64,000 nucleotides of DNA from Eubacteriaceae bacterium (GTDB lineage Bacteria > Bacillota > Clostridia > Eubacteriales > Anaerofustaceae). The position numbers and the translations under genes were made by a program. Under the pieces are notes generated by a model. That model was given only the letters and a program-made list of their open reading frames with translations, made no database searches and was not told the origin of the DNA. Positions 18,287 to 27,192 of this stretch are shown here, piece after piece. Positions within the stretch are counted from its first letter, which is position 1. Every line of letters begins with the position of its first letter. Location: positions 1 to 64,000 of the forward strand of contig JAFZLL010000051.1 in the NCBI GenBank assembly GCA_017551505.1, in the 5' to 3' direction.

Positions 18287-19006
18287 TTGGGAAAACTAAG
18301 ATACCGCACGGAACTGAAATATCTCATAGATCTGAAGGAATACGCCGTCCTTAAGAGCGGCCTTTCCGCCGCCTTCAAGCGTGACCCGTATTCTCTTGAG
18401 AACGGAGGGTACGGCATACGCAGCCTTTATTTTGACGACGTCTACGATACGGATTATTTCACAAAGCTCTCCGGAGTGCTGGAAAGAAAGAAATACCGCA
18501 TCAGGATGTACAACAACGATCCGTCCCTGATCAAGCTTGAGAAGAAAGTCAAGGTCAACAACGCTTCATATAAGCTTTCCACCACGATAACTAGGGAACA
18601 GGCGGAGAGCATGATCTCCGGGGATTACGGTTTCATGCTGGACAGTGACAACGAGCTGCTCAATGAGATCTACGTCGCCAATGCGCACAGGGTCCTGCGC
18701 CCAAGCGTAATAACCGATTATTTCCGTGAGGCATTCATCTATGAGCCGTTCAACGTACGCATAACCTTTGACGAGCATCTGGCAACGGGGCTTATGAGCG
18801 ACGACTTCTTCCTTCCTGATCTCTCTCTGCTGCCGGTGACTTCACCGTCACAGATGATCCTGGAAGTCAAATATGACGAGGCACTGCCTACGGTGGCCAA
18901 GGATCTGCTGAGCTGCGTGGATAAGACAGTCATAGCCGTCTCAAAGTTTACGGCTTGTAAAAGATATATAGCCTTGAATGGCTGGGAGGTAGAAAAATGG
19001 GGATAA
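18287..19006 (+). CDS. VTC domain protein (polyphosphate polymerase-like)
   Basis: 239-residue protein with a VTC/CYTH-like triphosphate-tunnel fold, the catalytic domain of eukaryotic polyphosphate polymerase Vtc4. The charged strands that line the tunnel are visible: RYRTELKYL, RSLYFDD, RKKYRIRMY, KLEKKVK, DYFREAF, RITFDEHL and LEVKYDEALP. The TTG at 18287 is chosen because AGAGGT lies 6 bases upstream and because it gives a family-like N terminus; a longer reading begins inside the tRNA terminator. It overlaps the next gene (DUF4956) by 10 bases and heads the VTC-DUF4956-CotH set. Activity on ATP is likely but unproven. Confidence 0.85.
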   Translation: MGKLRYRTELKYLIDLKEYAVLKSGLSAAFKRDPYSLENGGYGIRSLYFDDVYDTDYFTKLSGVLERKKYRIRMYNNDPSLIKLEKKVKVNNASYKLSTTITREQAESMISGDYGFMLDSDNELLNEIYVANAHRVLRPSVITDYFREAFIYEPFNVRITFDEHLATGLMSDDFFLPDLSLLPVTSPSQMILEVKYDEALPTVAKDLLSCVDKTVIAVSKFTACKRYIALNGWEVEKWG

Positions 19007-19674
19007 AGGATATCTTCAACAAACAACTATTCGATGAATACATGACCCTGAACGCTCAGATCACACCTAAGCTCATGCTGGTGACTTTGGCAGTCGTTGC
19101 AGGACTCGTCCTGCTCCTGCTGGTCGTGTACAGGCTCACTTTCAAAGGGGCGCTCTATTCTTCGTCTTATGCGATTTCCATGCTCCTTTCAGCCATGGTG
19201 ACCGCGCTTATCATTATGCCGATATCATCAAACATCGCACTTTCAATAGGCACCGGCGGCGTATTGTCGATGGTGCGCTATCGTACTGCCGTGAAGGATC
19301 CCCGGGATATCGCCTTCATGTTCTGGGCTGTAGCTATAGGACTGACATGCGGGATCGGATTCTTTCTGGTCGCACTTGTCGGATCCGTTTTCATCGGCGC
19401 CCTGATCATCGTGGCCGACCTGCTGGCCAACCTTTCCAAGGGCGTCTCGCCCTGCGTGGCGGTGATACGCCTGTCCGACTCTTCTGCGGTAGAAATGGTA
19501 AAGAAGATCCTGAGTTCCTCGAATATCAAGTCGATAACACTCAATAACGACACTACCGAGGTCACTATGGAGCTTAAAAAGCTCCCCGGCCAAAAGGCAC
19601 TGAATGCCCTCAAGGCAAGCGACAAGGTCATAAATACTGCCTTCATCAAATATAACGGAGATCTGGCTTTATAA
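18997..19674 (+). CDS. DUF4956 integral membrane protein
   Basis: 225 residues. Four to five transmembrane segments span roughly residues 22-46, 52-75 and 95-145, followed by a cytoplasmic domain of about 80 residues with an SSNIKSITLNNDTTEVTMEL-type alpha/beta pattern. A conserved loop, SMVRYRTAVKDPRDIAFMFW, lies between segments. DUF4956 proteins are repeatedly found beside VTC and CotH genes. Here the gene overlaps the VTC gene and ends 1 base before the CotH gene, so the three are one transcription unit. It may pass or house the product of the VTC enzyme; that is inference. Confidence 0.82.
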   Translation: MGIKDIFNKQLFDEYMTLNAQITPKLMLVTLAVVAGLVLLLLVVYRLTFKGALYSSSYAISMLLSAMVTALIIMPISSNIALSIGTGGVLSMVRYRTAVKDPRDIAFMFWAVAIGLTCGIGFFLVALVGSVFIGALIIVADLLANLSKGVSPCVAVIRLSDSSAVEMVKKILSSSNIKSITLNNDTTEVTMELKKLPGQKALNALKASDKVINTAFIKYNGDLAL

Positions 19675-19675
19675 T

Positions 19676-22243
19676 ATGCAGTCTGACAACAAAGCTAATA
19701 ACAGCAAAGGAAATAAGGTTAGGACGGTCTCTTCGCCCGTTAAAAAAGTCCGTACAGTAAGGAAGAGCGCCTCTTCCCGCACGAAGCTTTTCATCAAAGC
19801 CACCATGGTGGTCTTCCTTTTCGTTGTCCTTGGCCTGATCCTCACTAAATCACCCAACGGGACCTCCGAGGTTCCCGAATACCGGATGAGCGTAATCATC
19901 AGTGAGGTCTGCTCTTCAGGCCAGAAGTCGCTTTATGACGATGACGGGGATTTCTCAGATTATATCGAGCTGTACAATACTACAGACGAGGATATAGACC
20001 TGACAGGATGGTATCTTTCGGATAATCCCGCAAAACTGAGGAAATACGTTATCCCTTCCTGCACTATTAAAAGCGGAGAGTATTTGATAATCTTTGCTTC
20101 CGGCAAGAATAAGAGCACGGGGTATATCCACTCGAATTTCAAGCTTTCGGAAGGGGAATTACTGTCGCTCTATTCCCCGGGACTGGTAAAGGCGGATTCC
20201 GTCACTGTTCCTCATATGCCGGACAATATGTCCTACGGACGGGATCATGAAGACATCACCAAATGGAAATATTTTACAGTTCCTACACCAGGGCTCCCGA
20301 ATAAGACAAAGGGCTTTGAAAGTATCGAAGAAGCGGCCGGCCGTAAAGGCGGGCCGTTAATTATCAGTGAGGCGGTCAGCGCCGTTACGGGCGGAGAAGA
20401 CTGGATAGAGATCGCCAATATCAGCGGCGAGGATGTGGATCTCACGGGATGGTATCTCTCCGACAGCTTCAACAAGCCTCAGAAATGGGCTTTCCCCGAT
20501 GGAACCAGGATCTCTGCGAACGGTTATCTCATCGTTTACGCATCAGGTCGGTTCAACCGTGTGGAAGGGGAGATCAACGCTACTTTTAAGCTGGACAAAT
20601 ACGATGAGGAGATAGTCATTTCCTGGGGAAATGTCGTGATGGACGTAATGGAATACGGGGTCATGCGTGCCGATACATCGATCGGAATCATCAGTGCTGA
20701 CGATCCTCGCAAAGTCTATTACACTACTCCTTCTCCCGGGAAGGCCAACGGTGAAGGTATCGCGGGCTTTTCTCCCCAGGTCTTTTTCCGCAACCCTACG
20801 GGACAGTACAAGGACAGCGTTACCGTCGATCTGTTCTGCCTTGAGCCGGGCGCGGTGATCCACTATACGCTGGACGGCTCCCGCCCGACAAGTCAATCCA
20901 AAGTCTATACCGGTCCTTTCGAAGTCACCGCCAATGCAACGGTCAGGGCTATGTCCGTGATGGATGGACGTCTGGACAGCTATATCACCACAGCCAATTA
21001 TCTGATCAATACACACCATGCCCTGCCTATAGTATTCATAGCATCGGAGCCGAATAACTTTTTTAACGGCGGCATCTATAACAGCATATATTCGGACAGA
21101 CGCAGGGTCCCGGTCAACGTTACACTGCTGGAGACAGACGGTTCCGGTTTCAGCGAGGACGCCACGATCAATAAACATGGCAATATGACCGTTTTTGAAG
21201 CGAAAAAATCCATGAGCGTCAACTTTACGGAGACCGTCGGGCATTCTCGGATCGAATATGACCTGTTCCCCGATGATGATACAAGGGCAAAGGATTTCGG
21301 GAATTTCCTCCTTCGTTCCGGAGGAAACGACTGGGACGACCTGATGATCAAAGACGGTGTGCTCCAAACGCTGGGTGCTACTCAGATGGATCTGGATTAT
21401 CAGGGTTTCCGCCCGTGCGTCGTTTATATCAACGGCCAGTACTGGGGTCTGTATAACATCAGGGAAAAGGAGAATGAGGAGTACCTCAGCAGCTACTACG
21501 ATATCAACGAAAAGAATGTCGATATCATATCCTTCGGCCACGGGGTCCATTCCGGCTCATATACGGAATACTGGAAATTCATCGGATTTATCCGTAGCGC
21601 AGACCTGAACAACGCGGACAACTGGAAGCGTGTAGAGAGTATGATGGATGTGGACAATATGATCGACACCTACCTCATGCATATATACTACTCGAATTTT
21701 GATACGGTCAACCTGAAATGGTGGCGTGAGAATAAGGAAGGCGCTAAATGGCGCTGGTTCACCTACGACCTGGATTATGCGATCTATGTACCGGCACAGA
21801 ACAACCTGCAGCTGATCACAAACCCTGCCGGCCACGGTGTCAATAACTATTTCGATTCATCGCTAATATACAACCTGATGAAATCCAATTATTTCAGACA
21901 GAGGTTCCTGGAACGGCTATCCAGTTACTGGCCGACGATCTTCAATACTGATCAGATTCTCACATACTGGTATTCCCGTTTCGAAGAGATAGCTCCTGAG
22001 GTGAACGACAATCTGAAAAGATGGAACATCAGCCGTGCCCATTTCCAGTCTGAAGCTCATCAGGCCTATGATTTCCTCTGCCGCCGTCCGGAGCTTTTCC
22101 GCCAGATGGTCAAGAATTATTTCGGTTTATCCGATGCTCAGCTCAACAAGCTTCTCCCCAAGCAGACGGTGACAGTTAAGGAGATGGATGTCCTGAAGGT
22201 CATAGACGAGGCGGAGGAACGCGTGAAGAACGGACAGCAGTAG
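19676..22243 (+). CDS. Membrane-anchored CotH kinase-like protein with lamin-tail domains
   Basis: 855 residues. A basic N-terminal tail is followed by one transmembrane segment (about 36-57), which places the rest outside. Two lamin-tail domains (about 70-185 and 225-345) share the pattern DLTGWYLSD. A chitobiase-C-like beta domain (about 365-440; YTLDGSRPT) follows. The CotH domain (about 455-780) has KHGNMTVFEAKKSM, VYINGQYWGLYNIREK and WRWFTYDLDYAIY, the last holding candidate metal-binding Asp residues. CotH of Bacillus is a spore-coat protein kinase with an atypical kinase fold. The substrate here is unknown, and the VTC/DUF4956 neighbours suggest a link to polyphosphate or cell-surface assembly. 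Confidence 0.85.
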   Translation: MQSDNKANNSKGNKVRTVSSPVKKVRTVRKSASSRTKLFIKATMVVFLFVVLGLILTKSPNGTSEVPEYRMSVIISEVCSSGQKSLYDDDGDFSDYIELYNTTDEDIDLTGWYLSDNPAKLRKYVIPSCTIKSGEYLIIFASGKNKSTGYIHSNFKLSEGELLSLYSPGLVKADSVTVPHMPDNMSYGRDHEDITKWKYFTVPTPGLPNKTKGFESIEEAAGRKGGPLIISEAVSAVTGGEDWIEIANISGEDVDLTGWYLSDSFNKPQKWAFPDGTRISANGYLIVYASGRFNRVEGEINATFKLDKYDEEIVISWGNVVMDVMEYGVMRADTSIGIISADDPRKVYYTTPSPGKANGEGIAGFSPQVFFRNPTGQYKDSVTVDLFCLEPGAVIHYTLDGSRPTSQSKVYTGPFEVTANATVRAMSVMDGRLDSYITTANYLINTHHALPIVFIASEPNNFFNGGIYNSIYSDRRRVPVNVTLLETDGSGFSEDATINKHGNMTVFEAKKSMSVNFTETVGHSRIEYDLFPDDDTRAKDFGNFLLRSGGNDWDDLMIKDGVLQTLGATQMDLDYQGFRPCVVYINGQYWGLYNIREKENEEYLSSYYDINEKNVDIISFGHGVHSGSYTEYWKFIGFIRSADLNNADNWKRVESMMDVDNMIDTYLMHIYYSNFDTVNLKWWRENKEGAKWRWFTYDLDYAIYVPAQNNLQLITNPAGHGVNNYFDSSLIYNLMKSNYFRQRFLERLSSYWPTIFNTDQILTYWYSRFEEIAPEVNDNLKRWNISRAHFQSEAHQAYDFLCRRPELFRQMVKNYFGLSDAQLNKLLPKQTVTVKEMDVLKVIDEAEERVKNGQQ

Positions 22244-22295
22244 CTGATCCGATGTAATAAGGAAAAGGGCGGCAGATTACCAGCCCAAGAATATA

Positions 22296-22324
22296 GCCAT
22301 CTGGTTCCAACCAGATGGCCTTTT
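22296..22324 (+). terminator. Terminator after the CotH gene
   Basis: A 9-bp stem, 22296-22304 with 22311-22319, followed by CTTTT. Confidence 0.75.
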
Positions 22325-22374
22325 CAAAAACAAGGATATTTACAGTCTATTTTTAAAGTGTTCAGAGCTGTTTT

Positions 22375-23451
22375 TTATATCGCCAGGACTGTCAGTTCTT
22401 TGGGGTATGCGTTAAGCACCCTGCAACCTGTTTCTGTAACGAGGACAAGATCCTCGATACGTACTCCGTAATCACCGGGCAGATATATACCTGGTTCGCA
22501 GGAGAATGTCATCCCCGGCTCCGCGATCCAGTCGCTTGAAGAGGATACGTCCCCGTATTCATGTTCGGTAAGACCAATGAAATGCCCAAGGCGATGTGTG
22601 AAGTATTTGCCGTAGCCGGCCTTTGTGATTATATCCCTTGCTGTTTTATCTATATCTGACAGACGGACTCCCGGGCGGATCATTTCTTCCGCGGCCAGAT
22701 TCGCTTCCAGAACGGTATTATATACTTCCTTCTGCTTGTCGGTTGGCGGTGCGGTAAAGAAGGTCCTTGTCATGTCAGAACAATAGCCGTCATATTTCCC
22801 CCCCACATCGAAAAGCACGCACTGTCCTTTAGTCAGAACAGATCTGCCGGGTCCGTGATGAGGATCAGCTGCGTTCATACCGAAAGAAACGATTGGGGAG
22901 AATGAAACGCCCTGGGCTCCTTCCTCCTTGTATATATCCGGTATAAGGGAAGCTATCTGGCTTTCCGTGAGCCCTTCCTTGACCAACAGTGTGAAGCGTC
23001 CCATTGCGCGGTCGTTGATCTCAGAGGACTTTATCATTGCTTCCTGTTCATCTGGAGCTTTTACTGCTCTCACCAGGTCAACGTTTCCCGACGCATTTAC
23101 ATATCCTGAAGCGGCATTTTTCTCCATAAGGCTGATGAGAAAACGCGACGGCATGTCCTTGTCGATCCCCAGCGTCTCGTTTTCGTTGATAAAAGGCACC
23201 ATAAGCGAAACGGCGTCATCCGAGTCGTTGTAGTAAACTGTCTCCCAAGGTCCGTTTTTTGCAGTGAATAATTCGTTCAGAAAGAGGACCGGTTTTTCGC
23301 CGCGTCGCAGCAGCAGCGCCAGCATTCTTTCACCGGGATATATCCTCTGCCCTGTGAGGTAGTATATGCTCATCGGATCGCTGACTGCCATCTGCATGAG
23401 CCCATTTTTCTTCATTCGCGCCATCACGCGTTCCAGTCTGTCGCTGTTCAC
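22375..23451 (-). CDS. Xaa-Pro aminopeptidase-like M24 peptidase
   Basis: M24B metallopeptidase (creatinase/prolidase fold), 358 residues. After the N-terminal creatinase-like domain come the five metal ligands: DVGGKYDGYCSDMTR (two Asp), HRLGHFIGL (His), CEPGIYLPG (Glu) and VRIEDLVLV (Glu). The GTG at 23451 is chosen because AGGAGG lies 7 bases upstream; a longer frame to 23508 has no ribosome binding site. It stands alone, convergent with the CotH unit. Prolidase and aminopeptidase P cannot be told apart by eye. Confidence 0.9.
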   Translation of the reverse strand: MNSDRLERVMARMKKNGLMQMAVSDPMSIYYLTGQRIYPGERMLALLLRRGEKPVLFLNELFTAKNGPWETVYYNDSDDAVSLMVPFINENETLGIDKDMPSRFLISLMEKNAASGYVNASGNVDLVRAVKAPDEQEAMIKSSEINDRAMGRFTLLVKEGLTESQIASLIPDIYKEEGAQGVSFSPIVSFGMNAADPHHGPGRSVLTKGQCVLFDVGGKYDGYCSDMTRTFFTAPPTDKQKEVYNTVLEANLAAEEMIRPGVRLSDIDKTARDIITKAGYGKYFTHRLGHFIGLTEHEYGDVSSSSDWIAEPGMTFSCEPGIYLPGDYGVRIEDLVLVTETGCRVLNAYPKELTVLAI

Positions 23452-23764
23452 TTGTTTTCCTCCTGTGCAGTGTATTTTCATGTTTATCTTGAATGTATTA
23501 TACTCCATAATCCGGGAGTCGAAAGACCCGGTTGGGGAAAAAAGCTTAAATAGACCGCTTCCCGGATGGTCATATCCATGGCTTGGATAAATATGTTACG
23601 GATAACTTCTCTAATATTGAGCAGTACACGTGATACTTCTGTGTCACTGCGGCTGAAGCTCATTTCCGGGCTGTTTTATAAGAGGATTATCATATGATTA
23701 AAAACGTAGCCAACATTATCAGCAGAATATATACTGTTTCATAGGATTAAGGAGCCTGATTCTT

Positions 23765-24157
23765 ATGAGAAGGACTAGATTCATTTCCGTTGCAATCTTT
23801 GCGGCACTTCTTATGACTGCAGCGGGCTGCGCCGGCAGATATCGATTGGATCTGCCCGTCGAGAGCAATGCAGAGGAAAGCAGCATATGGGCTGTTAAGT
23901 CAATGGAAGTGGAGATAAACGGGAAAACCGTGGAGATCTCCGGGCAACTGGAAAACATATCGGGAAAAGCACTGAGCTTTATCGATATGAATGTGACTTT
24001 GCTTGACTGTTCTGGCGCGATCATAGGATCAGGAGATGCACACATCCTTTTTGAAACAGCTGTCGATGACGGGAACTCAGCAGACTACCGTATAACGATA
24101 AATAATATCCGCCGTCCGGAAGATATCTGCGAAGTGGATATGATTTTTTTTGAATGA
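23765..24157 (+). CDS. Lipoprotein with FxLYD-like domain
   Basis: 130 residues. An N-terminal signal ends in the lipobox MTAAGC (Cys at about residue 21), so the mature protein is lipid-anchored outside the membrane. The rest is a single beta-sandwich-like unit (EISGQLENISGKALSFIDM, then VTLLDCSGAIIGSG) matching the FxLYD pattern of Firmicute and archaeal surface proteins. AAGGAG precedes the ATG. Function is not known. It is a single gene closed by a bidirectional terminator. Confidence 0.75.
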   Translation: MRRTRFISVAIFAALLMTAAGCAGRYRLDLPVESNAEESSIWAVKSMEVEINGKTVEISGQLENISGKALSFIDMNVTLLDCSGAIIGSGDAHILFETAVDDGNSADYRITINNIRRPEDICEVDMIFFE

Positions 24158-24167
24158 GTTATCATAT

Positions 24168-24219
24168 AAAAGCTCCTCTCAGAAGGTCGGGACACCCGGC
24201 TTCATGGGAGGAGCTTTTT
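24168..24219. terminator. Bidirectional terminator (lipoprotein / valS)
   Basis: AAAAGCTCCTC at 24168-24178 pairs with GAGGAGCTTTT at 24208-24218, around an internal GC-rich hairpin. A/T tracts lie at both ends, serving both convergent genes. Confidence 0.8.
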
Positions 24220-24222
24220 GTA

Positions 24223-26859
24223 TTATTCGTAAATGCTCAGACTTTTCATCACTTCTTCAAGAAGAGCACTGAAGGAAGCAAGTTTTTCCTTTTCCTTGGC
24301 TATGACATTTTCCGGTGCCTTGGAGATGAATTGTGGATTGTTCAGTTTGCTGTTCGTAACTTCAATCTTTTTCTCGAGATCTGCTTTTTCCTTATTCAGC
24401 CTATCGATCTCCTTTTGCTTATCGATGAGTGAATCCAAAGGAATCAGATATTTGGCTGTATTTGTGACCACGGTGAGCGCATTGTCACCTGATGTATCCT
24501 TGTCCGCAAAAGTGACCTCGCTGCAGTAGGCAAGCTTTGCAAAAATGTCCTCGCTGCCGGCGTAGATGCTCTCTTTCCCTTCGTTGGGGATGATAAAGAG
24601 GGGTGCCTTCTTGCCCAGAGGAATATTCATCTTGGCTCTTGCATTCCTTATGCCCCTGATACCATCGATGATCTCGGACACCTCTTCCTGTTCTGCGGGG
24701 AAGGAATTCATCTCGTCGTATTCAGGCCATTTTGCTATGATGAGCGGTGACTCGCCATCTGTCAGGTGAGAGTATATCTCCTCCGTGATGAAGGGCATGA
24801 ACGGGTGGAGCAGCTTGAGTATCAGTGTGAATACATCGAACAGAGTCTGCTGCGCTGCATGCTTTGCGTTCATGTCGTCGCCGTAGAGACGGCTCTTGGT
24901 GAATTCTATGTACCAGTCGCAGAACTCGCTCCATACGAAGTTGTAAAGTTTCTCGAGCGCGATACCGAGCTCGTATTTTTCCATATTCACGGTCACCTGG
25001 GATACCATCTCGTTGGCACGTGAGATTATCCATTTGTCGATGTTGGTGAGGTAGTTCCTTGCGGCTTCCCTGTCATTTTTAAAGTCGGTGAGGTTCATCA
25101 TTATGAACCTGGCGGCGTTGTTGATCTTGTTGCAGAAGTTGCGGCTCGCCTCAGCCTTGTCGGGGATCCATCTGGCGTCGTTGCCCGCCGAGTTTCCTGT
25201 CACAAGAGTAAAACGCACAGCATCAGCACCGTAGGTCTCTACTGCCTCTATGGGATCCACCCCGTTGCCCAGGGATTTGCTCATCTTACGGCCAAGTTCA
25301 TCCCGGATGATTCCGTTGATGTAGACATGATGGAAGGGCGGCTTTCCGAGATATTCGATGCCGGAAAAGATCATCCTCGCGACCCAGAAGAAGATGATGT
25401 CAGGCCCGGTGACCAGCACGTCGTTCGGATAGAACTTCGCGAGGTCTTCGGTGTCGTGCGGCCAACCTAAAGTGGAGAATGGCCAAAGCGCCGAGGAGAA
25501 CCAGGTGTCAAGAACATCCTCATCCTGATGGAAGGAACTGCAGCCGCATTCAGGGCATTTCTCGGGGATTTCTCCCGCGACTGCTATATGACCGCAGCTG
25601 TCGCAATAATATGCGGGGATCCTGTGCCCCCACCACAGCTGGCGCGAAATGCACCAGTCCTTTATATTGTACATCCAGTTGAAGTAGATCTTCTTGAACC
25701 TGTCGGGCACGAAAGTGACTTCGCCGTCCTCTACGGCCTTTATGGCCGGCTCTGCCAGCTTCTTCATGCTCACGAACCACTGGAGTGAAGTGATCGGTTC
25801 TACTGTTGTGTGGCAACGGTAGCAGGTGCCTACGTTGTGCACGTGCTTCTCTGTCTTTTCCAGTGCCCCTGTCTCCGTCAGGTCCCTGATGATCCTTTCC
25901 CTTGCCTCGTATCTGTCCAGACCGCAGTATTTTCCGCCGTTCTCATTGACCACCGCCTCATCGTCAAAGATGCGTATCTGCTCAAGGCCGTGGCGCTGGC
26001 CTACCTCAAAGTCGTTGGGGTCGTGGCATGGGGTGATCTTCACGCATCCGGTTCCGAATGAGGTGTCCACGTAGTCGTCCGCTATGATGGGTATCCTGCG
26101 TCCTACAAGAGGCAGGACCGCAAACTTCCCGACGATGTCCGCATATCTTTCGTCATCAGGGTTCACCGCCACTGCAGTGTCTCCGAGCATCGTCTCAGGA
26201 CGGGTAGTGGCGACGGTCACGAACTTGTCTGTGCCTTCGATCGGATATTTGATGTACCACAGGCTGCCATCCTGTTCCTCGTATTCGACTTCAGCATCGG
26301 ATAAAGCTGTCCTGCAGCTGGGGCACCAGTTGATGATCTTGCTGTCCCTGTAAATAAGGCCCTTGTCGTAAAGGCGCTTGAAAGCCTCATGTACGGCCTC
26401 GTTGCAGCCTTCATCCAGAGTGAAGCGCTCCCTGCTCCAGTCGCAGGACGCACCTATGGTTCTGGACTGTTCGGCGATCCTTTTACGGTATTTGTTCGCC
26501 CATTCCCAAGCCCTCACCATAAATCCCTCGCGGCCTATATCCAGCTTGGTCCTGCCCTCGGTCTGGTAGATGTTGTCGATGACCTTTACCTCCGTGGCGA
26601 TACTGGCATGGTCCTCTCCGGGCAGCCAGAGTGCAGCATATCCCTGCATACGTTTGTAGCGGATCAGGATATCCTGCAGTGTAAAGCAGAAGGCGTGTCC
26701 AATGTGCAGCTGGCCGGTGATATTCGGCGGCGGCATCATTATCGTGTAGGGCTTGCCTGAAGGATTGACCTCCGGCCGGAAATAACCGCCCTTTTCCCAC
26801 ATCGCATAGATGCGTTTTTCCACTTCCTTCGGGTCGTAGTTTTTGTTTAATTCTTTCAT
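24223..26859 (-). CDS. valS: Valyl-tRNA synthetase
   Basis: Class Ia aminoacyl-tRNA synthetase, 878 residues. The HIGH signature is in PPPNITGQLHIGHA (about residue 44) and the KMSKS signature in GRKMSKSLGN (about 525). The zinc-like CDSCGH...CPECG pair follows the editing (CP1) domain, and a C-terminal coiled coil (about 810-878) is typical of ValRS. The ATG at 26859 has GGGAGG 5 bases upstream; the longer frame to 26907 starts inside the leader. Expression is controlled by the T-box leader directly upstream. Confidence 0.98.
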   Translation of the reverse strand: MKELNKNYDPKEVEKRIYAMWEKGGYFRPEVNPSGKPYTIMMPPPNITGQLHIGHAFCFTLQDILIRYKRMQGYAALWLPGEDHASIATEVKVIDNIYQTEGRTKLDIGREGFMVRAWEWANKYRKRIAEQSRTIGASCDWSRERFTLDEGCNEAVHEAFKRLYDKGLIYRDSKIINWCPSCRTALSDAEVEYEEQDGSLWYIKYPIEGTDKFVTVATTRPETMLGDTAVAVNPDDERYADIVGKFAVLPLVGRRIPIIADDYVDTSFGTGCVKITPCHDPNDFEVGQRHGLEQIRIFDDEAVVNENGGKYCGLDRYEARERIIRDLTETGALEKTEKHVHNVGTCYRCHTTVEPITSLQWFVSMKKLAEPAIKAVEDGEVTFVPDRFKKIYFNWMYNIKDWCISRQLWWGHRIPAYYCDSCGHIAVAGEIPEKCPECGCSSFHQDEDVLDTWFSSALWPFSTLGWPHDTEDLAKFYPNDVLVTGPDIIFFWVARMIFSGIEYLGKPPFHHVYINGIIRDELGRKMSKSLGNGVDPIEAVETYGADAVRFTLVTGNSAGNDARWIPDKAEASRNFCNKINNAARFIMMNLTDFKNDREAARNYLTNIDKWIISRANEMVSQVTVNMEKYELGIALEKLYNFVWSEFCDWYIEFTKSRLYGDDMNAKHAAQQTLFDVFTLILKLLHPFMPFITEEIYSHLTDGESPLIIAKWPEYDEMNSFPAEQEEVSEIIDGIRGIRNARAKMNIPLGKKAPLFIIPNEGKESIYAGSEDIFAKLAYCSEVTFADKDTSGDNALTVVTNTAKYLIPLDSLIDKQKEIDRLNKEKADLEKKIEVTNSKLNNPQFISKAPENVIAKEKEKLASFSALLEEVMKSLSIYE

Positions 26860-26869
26860 CTTACCTCCC

Positions 26870-27107
26870 TTTACGAATTCCGCGGTAATAAAAAACCGCG
26901 AAATCAACGGGACGGATTGCTCCGCGGTACCACCCGTTTTAATTCACGGCGAATTCACTCGTGGGCTTAACGCGCCTTACACGCCTTTTCAGGTCAGCTC
27001 CTGCGCGACGTTCGGCAAGTATCCCGGGAGCTCTCGCACCGGCGTCTCCTCTCTGGACGGGAATTCCAGCTTACTCTTCGCATTCAACGCTGTATTAATA
27101 TATTGTC
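26870..27107 (-). promoter_or_regulatory. T-box riboswitch upstream of valS (Val, specifier GUC)
   Basis: On the minus strand the invariant T-box GGGTGGTACCGCG is at 26934-26922. A terminator stem (ACCGCG with CGCGGT) and T run follow at about 26910-26890. Upstream, Stem I carries an AGTA motif near its base and a GAAC-GUC segment whose GUC (27009-27007) is the likely valine specifier codon. Uncharged tRNA-Val would stabilise the antiterminator and allow valS transcription. Confidence 0.92.
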
Positions 27108-27136
27108 ATTATAGCTTCGGCAAAAGGATTTGTCAA
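27108..27136 (-). promoter_or_regulatory. Consensus promoter for the T-box-valS transcript
   Basis: On the minus strand TTGACA (27136-27131), a 17-base spacer and TATAAT (27113-27108). Confidence 0.85.
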
Positions 27137-27145
27137 TCTTTAATC

Positions 27146-27174
27146 TTGCATACAAAAGCCGCCAAAGGTATAAT
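27146..27174 (+). promoter_or_regulatory. Promoter for the divergent lipoprotein gene
   Basis: TTGCAT (27146-27151), a 17-base spacer and TATAAT (27169-27174). Its -35 box lies only 9 bases from the -35 box of the valS promoter on the other strand. Confidence 0.75.
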
Positions 27175-27192
27175 CAAAAACAGGTAAAGAAC

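Noticed and set aside
20543-21550. 335-codon frame antisense to the CotH gene
   Set aside because: It is a mirror of a codon-biased gene with no ribosome binding site or recognisable motif.
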